From Bacteroidales bacterium (GTDB lineage: Bacteria; Bacteroidota; Bacteroidia; Bacteroidales; Muribaculaceae), in NCBI GenBank assembly GCA_019415705.1, contig DXYS01000041.1, forward strand, positions 1-5,165: 5,165 nt of DNA. The letters run 5' to 3'. Each line of letters starts with the position of its first letter. Within the stretch, counting starts at the first letter, position 1. The translations under genes were made by a program, and so were the position numbers. The notes beneath the pieces are model-generated. The model was not told where the DNA came from and made no database searches. It was given only the letters and a program-made list of their open reading frames with translations. This document shows positions 1-3,999 of this stretch, one piece after another.

Positions 1-81
1 ATATAACATTCACAAACTACAAACGTGGTCTCTAGCCTTAAGTTAGTGACATTGCACGACCGTGCGTCCGCGCAACACATT

Positions 82-118
82 GAAAATCATTTGTAAAGCG
101 CCTGCGGCGCGAATTTTC
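82..118. repeat. Nested inverted repeat
   Basis: An inner perfect hairpin, gcgcc-tgc-ggcgc (98-110), sits inside outer arms gaaaat (82-87) and attttc (113-118). The arrangement of GC core and A/T flanks resembles a small palindromic repeat unit more than a terminator, since no gene reads into it from inside the window. A terminator for a gene lying left of base 1 cannot be excluded. Confidence 0.45.
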
Positions 119-140
119 TACAACCGTCTGAACAGAAGGG

Positions 141-175
141 ACATGCCAAAGCGAGCTATGCGAGTGACGGCATGT
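141..175. repeat. Inverted repeat, 7-bp arms
   Basis: The arms acatgcc (141-147) and ggcatgt (169-175) are exact reverse complements. They enclose a 21-base interior holding two direct copies of gcgag (151-155 and 160-164). It is one of several hairpins in the gene-free 5' region. Its function is unknown. Confidence 0.45.
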
Positions 176-206
176 ATATGGGGCAAATCGCAAGCGGCCA
201 AATAAT

Positions 207-223
207 ACTTGCCAAAGGCAAGT
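207..223. repeat. Perfect hairpin acttgcc-aaa-ggcaagt
   Basis: A 7-bp perfect stem (207-213 with 217-223) closes a three-base AAA loop. It is followed by tctctaca. It is compact and symmetrical, as expected for a dispersed palindrome unit. It lies far from any gene start in the window, so a direct regulatory role is not suggested. Confidence 0.45.
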
Positions 224-272
224 CTCTACATTGTGGTGGCAATCAATACGTTATACTTTAATATCACATACG

Positions 273-306
273 GCGCTGCGCTGCAGCGCTGATGCACCTA
301 CAGCGC
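273..306. repeat. GC-rich repeat of gcgctg / cagcgc units
   Basis: Two gcgctg units (273-278 and 278-283, sharing one base) are followed by two reverse-complement cagcgc units (284-289 and 301-306). The middle pair makes a perfect 12-base palindrome (278-289). Alternative pairings between the units are possible. It could be a dispersed repeat or a folded RNA element; there is no evidence to choose between them. Confidence 0.45.
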
Positions 307-515
307 TCCCGGTGTAAAAATCGCTTCCAAATCGCGTCCGAACGCTTTTCGTCCGCGGTAGCGGTCGTAGCCGCATAGCGGCGCGGGCATTTTACCTATG
401 ACTGCGCATACCTGACGGCGTTCTATCCATGTGAATAATTTCTATCGCATCCCGGGCTCTTTTCGCCAAGAAACGTTAAATAATCGGTGGCGGCATCAAA
501 AAGTCGCTCAATGGT

Positions 516-546
516 TTAGGCAACTCGGCGAAAAATTGTAACTTTG
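516..546 (+). promoter_or_regulatory. Bacteroidetes-type promoter of bamD-rpoZ
   Basis: A -7 element TAACTTTG (539-546) matches the Bacteroidetes consensus TAnnTTTG exactly. A -33 element TTAG (516-519) matches TTTG at three of four positions, with a 19-base spacer. Transcription should begin around 552-554, leaving a leader of under 20 bases before the bamD ATG at 571. No Shine-Dalgarno sequence is present, as is usual for this phylum. Confidence 0.7.
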
Positions 547-570
547 CACATTGTAAAGTTCTAATCCGAC

Positions 571-1383
571 ATGTTCCGATTCCTGAAATATACTGTTCTG
601 TTATCTGCGCTTGCCCTTGCTCTCGGCTCTTGCGGAGAGTATCAGCGTGTGCAGAAAAGCACTGACTACGACTATAAATTTGACTATGCCAAGCGTGCCT
701 TCGAGGAGAAGCGCTATGTGCAGGCCGCCACTATTCTTGAGGACTGCATCACAGTTTTCAAGGGCCGTGACCGCGCCGAGGAGTCGCTCTATCTCCTCGC
801 CATGAGCCATTATGAAAATAAGGACTACGAGACGTCGGGTTCCTATTTCCGTACGTATTACAGCCGATACCCCAAAGGCAAATATGCCGAGCCGGCTCGT
901 TTTTACTGCGGCTACGGCTACTATCTCGACAGCCCCGAGGCTCAGCTCGACCAGTCGGGTACAATCAAGGCCATCGAAGAACTGCAGGCCTTCCTCGACT
1001 ACTATCCGCGCAGCGACAAAGTCTCGATAGCCCAGAGCGCAATCTTCGAGCTGCAGGACAAGCTGACTCTCAAGCAGCTCCAGAATGCTCAGCTCTATTA
1101 CAACCTCGGCACCTATATGGGCAACAACTATGAGAGCGCTGTCATCGTGGCCCGCAACGCCATCAAAGACTATCCTTACTCAAAATATAAAGAAGACCTC
1201 GAGCTGCTGATACTCAAAGCCCGTTATCAGGAGGCTGACCTGAGTGTCGACGAGCGCAAGGCCGACCGATTCCGTGAGGTAATTGACGAGTATTACTCAT
1301 TCATAAACAATTATCCCGACAGTCCTAACCGCGGCGAGGCGGACAATATCTTCAAAATCGCCTCGAAATACGTAAAAGATTAA
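571..1383 (+). CDS. bamD: Outer membrane protein assembly factor BamD (TPR lipoprotein)
   Basis: BamD is the essential lipoprotein partner of BamA in the complex that folds beta-barrel proteins into the outer membrane; it acts at the periplasmic face. The 270-residue product begins with a lipoprotein signal peptide: basic residues at 3 and 6, a hydrophobic core, then a lipobox LGSC with the lipidated Cys at 21. The rest is helical and TPR-like. One repeat spans roughly 35-70, another 72-105 (with YYSRYPKGKYAEPA), a third 131-165 (with FLDYYPRSDK), and further units run to the C-terminus, including YPYSKYKEDL (201-210) and NNYPDSPNRGEA (247-257). The length fits Bacteroidetes BamD, slightly longer than the about 245 residues in E. 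coli. The ATG at 571 is chosen because it starts a complete signal peptide just after the promoter. It lies 76 bases upstream of rpoZ with no promoter between, so co-transcription is likely. Confidence 0.93.
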   Translation: MFRFLKYTVLLSALALALGSCGEYQRVQKSTDYDYKFDYAKRAFEEKRYVQAATILEDCITVFKGRDRAEESLYLLAMSHYENKDYETSGSYFRTYYSRYPKGKYAEPARFYCGYGYYLDSPEAQLDQSGTIKAIEELQAFLDYYPRSDKVSIAQSAIFELQDKLTLKQLQNAQLYYNLGTYMGNNYESAVIVARNAIKDYPYSKYKEDLELLILKARYQEADLSVDERKADRFREVIDEYYSFINNYPDSPNRGEADNIFKIASKYVKD

Positions 1384-1459
1384 TCAACAGCCCATAGCAC
1401 GGCTGATACACGATATAGCCAAATCACGAATAATATTAAAATCAAACAAACATATCATC

Positions 1460-1795
1460 ATGGACTACAAGAAAAGCAATGCCCCTCTCAACACCGTCAC
1501 ACGTGACATGATTGAGCTCTCCGAAGACACCGGCAACGTCTATGAAACAGTATGCATTATCGCCAAACGTGCAAATCAGATTGCCGGCGAGATGAAACAC
1601 GACCTTGAGAAAAAGCTTCAGGAGTTTGCTTCGCTCAACGATAACCTCGAGGAAATTTCAGAAAACCGCGAGCAGATTGAGATTTCACGTTACTACGAGA
1701 AACTTCCCAAGCCGACTCTGATTGCCGCTCAGGAATACGTCGATCACAAACTCGTCTTCCGTAATCCGGTTAAAGACCGTTCGGGTCTCGACTGA
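1460..1795 (+). CDS. rpoZ: DNA-directed RNA polymerase subunit omega (Bacteroidetes type)
   Basis: Omega (the Rpb6 counterpart) binds the beta' subunit and helps RNA polymerase assemble and stay stable. This 111-residue protein matches the Bacteroidetes form as I remember it: an N-terminal MDYKKSNAPLNTVTRD, the core helix YETVCIIAKRANQI (about 29-42), a charged helix HDLEKKLQEFASLNDNLEE (about 47-65), then ENREQIEISRYYEKLPKPT (68-86). The C-terminus VDHKLVFRNPVKDRSGLD is family-like too. The A[KR]RANQI stretch is the conserved omega core motif. The start follows an A-rich stretch with no Shine-Dalgarno sequence. The bamD-rpoZ pairing is familiar from other Bacteroidetes. I saw no separate promoter in the 76-base gap, so it probably depends on the bamD promoter. 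Nothing appears truncated. Confidence 0.93.
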   Translation: MDYKKSNAPLNTVTRDMIELSEDTGNVYETVCIIAKRANQIAGEMKHDLEKKLQEFASLNDNLEEISENREQIEISRYYEKLPKPTLIAAQEYVDHKLVFRNPVKDRSGLD

Positions 1796-1796
1796 T

Positions 1797-1830
1797 AATT
1801 TCATACCGATGACAAAAAAAGTGTGAAATT
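1797..1830 (+). terminator. Weak A/T-rich hairpin after rpoZ
   Basis: The arms aatttcatac (1797-1806) and gtgtgaaatt (1821-1830) can form a 10-bp RNA stem with one G-U pair and a 14-base A-rich loop, starting 1 base after the rpoZ stop. The downstream sequence is A/T-rich but has no clean U tract. It may be a weak terminator or processing site. The right arm touches the -33 box of the rpsO promoter, so it could be coincidental. Confidence 0.3.
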
Positions 1831-1860
1831 TTCAGACTTTAAAAAATTTTGTTAACTTTG
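1830..1860 (+). promoter_or_regulatory. Bacteroidetes-type promoter of rpsO
   Basis: The -7 element TAACTTTG (1853-1860) is identical to that of bamD and matches TAnnTTTG. The -33 element is TTTC (1830-1833), three of four consensus bases, with a 19-base spacer. The start of transcription should be near 1866-1868, giving an A/T-rich leader of about 40 bases. I see no room in it for the pseudoknot used for S15 autoregulation in E. coli. Confidence 0.7.
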
Positions 1861-1906
1861 CACCCGCTAATCAATATTTTATTAATCAACCCAAACATCC
1901 TCAAGA

Positions 1907-2182
1907 ATGCACTTAAGTTCTGAAGAAAAAGTAGAGATCTTTGAGAAGTACGGTAAGGGCAAGACTGACACTGGCTCGCCTGAAGCCCAGATTGCATTAT
2001 TCTCTGTCCGTATTGCTCACCTGACTCAGCATCTGAAGTCAAACCACAAAGATCATACGACTGAGCGCGCTCTTAAGATGCTGGTAGGTAAACGTCGTCG
2101 TCTCCTTGACTATCTCATCAAGAAAGACATCAACCGCTATCGTGCCATCATCGCTCAAAAAGAGCTCGGTATCCGCAAGTAA
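1907..2182 (+). CDS. rpsO: 30S ribosomal protein S15
   Basis: S15 is a primary binding protein of the 16S rRNA central domain and also contacts 23S rRNA in an intersubunit bridge. The 91-residue product shows the family hallmarks: IFEKYGKGKTDTGSPEAQIALFSVRIAHLTQHL (about 11-43), the HKDHTTERAL loop region (47-56) and the rRNA-contacting MLVGKRRRLLDYLIKKDINRYRAII (58-82). The ending KELGIRK is typical. From memory, Bacteroides S15 is 89 residues; the two extra residues here seem to be Ala-Gln after RAII (83-84). It has its own promoter and is followed 37 bases later by a strong hairpin terminator, so it is probably monocistronic. No Shine-Dalgarno sequence precedes the ATG. Confidence 0.95.
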   Translation: MHLSSEEKVEIFEKYGKGKTDTGSPEAQIALFSVRIAHLTQHLKSNHKDHTTERALKMLVGKRRRLLDYLIKKDINRYRAIIAQKELGIRK

Positions 2183-2219
2183 GACGCCGAGACTGCGCCA
2201 ACTACTTAAAGATTACAGC

Positions 2220-2248
2220 CGGAGGCTGCCACGTAGTGGCGGCCTCCG
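2220..2248 (+). terminator. Hairpin terminator of rpsO
   Basis: A 13-bp GC-rich stem (2220-2232 with 2236-2248, including one G-U pair) closes a three-base GTA loop. It is followed by a T-rich run containing TGTTTG and GTGTTTTG. This is the strongest intrinsic terminator on the + strand and separates rpsO from the downstream lipoprotein gene. Confidence 0.8.
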
Positions 2249-2365
2249 TGTTTGTTATGGGTGTTTTGTTGAGCGAATTGCATCCCGGGTTGCCGGCGCT
2301 ATACAACAAAATATGGTCGTGGCGCGTTAATCTGATTAGTAATGCTAATTAAAAATATAATTGAA

Positions 2366-3331
2366 ATGAAACATCTTATTTATATAGGCTCGGCCGCAAT
2401 TCTGGCAGTTATGATGTCAGGCTGTGCCGTATTCAATCCGCAGAGAGAAAGCAAAACAGTCACCGTCAAAGGCTCGGAGGCTACGGTGGTCGATAACAAG
2501 ACATCCGCTGACAAAACCACAGCCAAGACACCGGCCAAGAAACAGCCGCAGACTGCCGCCGACAGCCGGCATGAGTCCGCCACATCCAAGAAACACGCCG
2601 CCGACAAGACAGCGGCACTTGCCGACCAACTTGCCGGAGAGTGGCAGATAGTATCAGTCGACGGCAAGCCTCTGCCGGCGCTTGATGATGTGCCATACAT
2701 AATGTTTGACAAGCGCGACAACCGCTTTTATTGCTCTAACGGATGCAATGTGCTCAACGGAGGCTGGAGGGTAAATGCTGACGGCCGATTGGAGTTCTCA
2801 AATTCGTTGTCGACAATGAAGTATTGTGCCGATATGGGTTATGACGTCCTGATTTCTTCGGCTTTGGATGAGACTAAACCGGCAGATATCAAAATAGAGC
2901 GTCTCGGCCATGAGACCTATCTTAAATTTTTCAATGCCAAGGGTGGCGAAATATTCTCAGCACGTAAACACAACATGGAGTTTCTAAACGGCAACTGGCA
3001 GATCGTATCTGTCGGTGGTAAAGAAATAAACGACGAGGAGGCGACCATCTTCATCGACATCGCCGAACTCAAGGTGCACGGCAACACCGGTTGCAACTAC
3101 TTTAACGGCGAACTGTTTATCAATCCGGCCAAGTCAAACGCCATCGATTTCAGCCGTATGGCCACCACGCGCATGGCTTGCCCCAAATATGAGCAGGAAG
3201 GCGCCATACTTCTCGCTTTAGAAGAAACCGCCTCTGCCATCGAGGGTGATGCCGGCCATGTGATACTTCTTAACGGTGCCGGTAAAGAGCTGATGGTGCT
3301 ACGTCATCTCGACGTCGCCCCGCAGGAGTGA
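2366..3331 (+). CDS. Lipoprotein with two tandem META (HslJ-like) domains
   Basis: The product (321 residues from this start) is probably anchored in the cell envelope. It opens with a lipoprotein signal peptide, MKHLIYIGSAAILAVMMSGC, with the lipidated Cys at 20. A low-complexity Lys/Ala/Thr-rich linker follows (about 28-85). Then come two META-like domains: one at about 88-195 (LAGEWQIVSVDGK, CSNGCNVLNGG, STMKYCAD) and one at about 205-312 (LNGNWQIVSVGGK, GNTGCNYFNGEL, TTRMACPKYEQEGAILLALEE). The second keeps the family motifs better, so the first looks like a diverged duplicate. META-domain proteins include E. coli HslJ, linked to novobiocin resistance and heat shock; the biochemical role is unknown. 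An in-frame ATG at 2342 would add eight residues before the signal peptide, so the ATG at 2366 is preferred. No confident promoter is visible; the best candidate is GTTG, 19 bases, then TATGGTCG (2289-2319), which is weak. Confidence 0.85.
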   Translation: MKHLIYIGSAAILAVMMSGCAVFNPQRESKTVTVKGSEATVVDNKTSADKTTAKTPAKKQPQTAADSRHESATSKKHAADKTAALADQLAGEWQIVSVDGKPLPALDDVPYIMFDKRDNRFYCSNGCNVLNGGWRVNADGRLEFSNSLSTMKYCADMGYDVLISSALDETKPADIKIERLGHETYLKFFNAKGGEIFSARKHNMEFLNGNWQIVSVGGKEINDEEATIFIDIAELKVHGNTGCNYFNGELFINPAKSNAIDFSRMATTRMACPKYEQEGAILLALEETASAIEGDAGHVILLNGAGKELMVLRHLDVAPQE

Positions 3332-3374
3332 TGCTCTATAGTTCTTGCCAAGGTTGACCGCACAATTCAGCCTG

Positions 3375-3389
3375 CAAAGCCGCGCTTTG
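3375..3389 (+). terminator. Candidate terminator of the META lipoprotein gene
   Basis: A perfect 6-bp stem, caaagc-cgc-gctttg, lies 43 bases after the stop codon and is followed by an A/T-rich tract ending in four T residues at 3407-3410. The stem is short and the tract is not a pure T run, so the terminator call is tentative. It overlaps the next inverted repeat by two bases. Confidence 0.4.
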
Positions 3390-3412
3390 AAAATTTGTTG
3401 TAATAATTTTCA
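3388..3412. promoter_or_regulatory. A/T-rich inverted repeat upstream of the L31 promoter
   Basis: The arms tgaaaatt (3388-3395) and aattttca (3405-3412) are exact reverse complements around a 9-base centre. The repeat ends 9 bases before the -33 box of the L31 gene. Its size and symmetry would suit a dimeric repressor or activator site, but the same sequence could be the tail of the preceding terminator. No regulator can be named from the sequence. Confidence 0.35.
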
Positions 3413-3421
3413 TCAGAAAGT

Positions 3422-3452
3422 TTTGTAGGATTGATAATTATGGCTAAATTTG
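3422..3452 (+). promoter_or_regulatory. Consensus Bacteroidetes promoter of the L31 gene
   Basis: TTTG (3422-3425), a 19-base spacer and TAAATTTG (3445-3452) fit the Bacteroidetes -33/-7 consensus perfectly, the best promoter in the window. Transcription should start near 3458, giving a leader of about 60 bases. An upstream in-frame TTG at 3450 lies inside the -7 box and so cannot be the translation start. Confidence 0.8.
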
Positions 3453-3467
3453 CAAGCCATTACGATT

Positions 3468-3489
3468 TTCTCGCCTTACCAGCGAAGAA
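3468..3489 (+). promoter_or_regulatory. Small hairpin in the L31 leader
   Basis: ttctcgc (3468-3474) can pair with gcgaagaa (3482-3489), giving seven base pairs with one bulged A and a 7-base loop (cttacca). It lies within the predicted leader, about 30 bases before the ATG. It could stabilise the message or serve as a protein-binding site; it may also be chance. Confidence 0.3.
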
Positions 3490-3521
3490 TTAAGTTGATC
3501 AACAAGCAAATAACTATAGAA

Positions 3522-3776
3522 ATGAAAAAAGACATTCATCCCGCCTCATATCGCGAAGTTGCCTTCAAAGATATGTCTAATGACGAGGTATTTATCACTC
3601 GCTCGACCGTAGCATCTAAAGAGACTATCGAAATCGACGGCAAGACTTATCCTCTGGTTAAACTTGAAATCACTAGCTCGTCTCCCCCCTTCTTCACCGG
3701 CAAACAGAAACTCGTCGATACCGCCGGCCGCGTAGACAAGTTCATGAGCCGTTACGGTAACCGCAACAAAAAGTAA
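3522..3776 (+). CDS. rpmE2: 50S ribosomal protein L31, cysteine-free (type B)
   Basis: L31 bridges the large and small ribosomal subunits near the central protuberance. The 84-residue protein has the type B signature: MKKDIHPASYREVAFKDMSNDEVF at the N-terminus, ITRSTVASKETIEIDGKTYPLVKLEI in the middle (about 25-50), and the conserved FFTGKQKLVDTAGRVDKFMSRYG (about 57-79). It has no cysteine at all, so it lacks the zinc-binding CxxC motifs of type A L31 and should be zinc-independent. In Bacteroidetes this form is usually the main L31 as far as I recall. The ATG at 3522 is chosen because the protein then begins exactly like its family and follows an A-rich leader; the upstream extension falls in the promoter. 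It has its own promoter and a hairpin 40 bases downstream. Confidence 0.93.
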   Translation: MKKDIHPASYREVAFKDMSNDEVFITRSTVASKETIEIDGKTYPLVKLEITSSSPPFFTGKQKLVDTAGRVDKFMSRYGNRNKK

Positions 3777-3816
3777 ATCCACATCCCTCGCGAGGATAAA
3801 GATTTAAAGAAATATC

Positions 3817-3856
3817 AGACGCCTGCCTCTGTGTCACCCACACGAGGCAGGCGTCT
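3817..3856 (+). terminator. Terminator of the L31 gene
   Basis: A perfect 13-bp stem (agacgcctgcctc at 3817-3829 with gaggcaggcgtct at 3844-3856) continues, after a bulged T, into four more pairs (3831-3834 with 3840-3843) around a 5-base loop. The sequence after it is A/T-rich but not a clean T run. On the - strand it is followed by a T-rich stretch as well, so it might act in both directions. Confidence 0.75.
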
Positions 3857-3908
3857 TGTATATGATTTTGAATTTTAGTCCTCTTTTTCATAATACCGAT
3901 AAATGATA

Positions 3909-3955
3909 AGCGGAGAGCGCGCTGCCCCCTGTATGGGCTGAGACGGCTCTCCGCT
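3909..3955 (-). terminator. Terminator of the convergent carboxyltransferase gene
   Basis: A perfect 10-bp stem (agcggagagc at 3909-3918 with gctctccgct at 3946-3955) encloses a 27-base interior in which gccc (3924-3927) can pair with gggc (3935-3938). Read on the - strand it comes 45 bases after the stop codon and is followed by A/T-rich sequence. A smaller hairpin (3974-3989) lies even closer to the stop. Confidence 0.6.
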
Positions 3956-3999
3956 GAGAAAGTATGTGGTCAGGCCGCAGACGCGCGGCTTAACATGGT

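Larger units (their letters stand above)
1..515. other. Gene-free, hairpin-rich intergenic region
   Basis: I see no credible protein-coding gene on either strand here, and no tRNA, rRNA, tmRNA, RNase P or SRP RNA signature that I can recognise. The stretch instead contains a series of short, mostly GC-rich inverted repeats, for example at 54-65, 82-118, 141-175, 207-223, 273-306 and 361-374, separated by A/T-rich spacers. It ends at the bamD promoter. Long non-coding gaps built from hairpin modules suggest an accumulation of dispersed intergenic palindromes or a decayed element; that is inference, because repetition elsewhere in the genome cannot be seen from one window. An unrecognised structured RNA is an alternative. 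Confidence 0.6.

Noticed and set aside
1..515. Possible CRISPR array or tRNA in the hairpin-rich region
   Set aside because: The hairpins differ in sequence and spacing, so there is no regular repeat-spacer pattern. No T-loop GTTCGA-like motif or cloverleaf is visible.
1388..1405. Small hairpin cagcc...ggctg just after the bamD stop
   Set aside because: It has only five base pairs around an 8-base loop and no T tract follows, so it is too weak to call a terminator between bamD and rpoZ.
447..2289. Shared 10-mer gcatcccggg at 447-456 and 2280-2289, both in intergenic DNA
   Set aside because: The match does not extend beyond about ten bases, and several repeated 10-mers are expected by chance in a window of this size.
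2106..2330. 74-codon + strand frame starting inside rpsO and running past the terminator
   Set aside because: It overlaps the conserved end of S15 in another frame and reads straight through the strong hairpin at 2220-2248. The product is not recognisable.
2380..2721. 113-codon open frame on the - strand opposite the META lipoprotein gene
   Set aside because: It lies antisense to the signal peptide and linker of the lipoprotein. The repetitive Lys/Ala/Thr codons of that linker give open reverse frames rich in Ser, Ala and Val. It has no promoter or recognisable domain.
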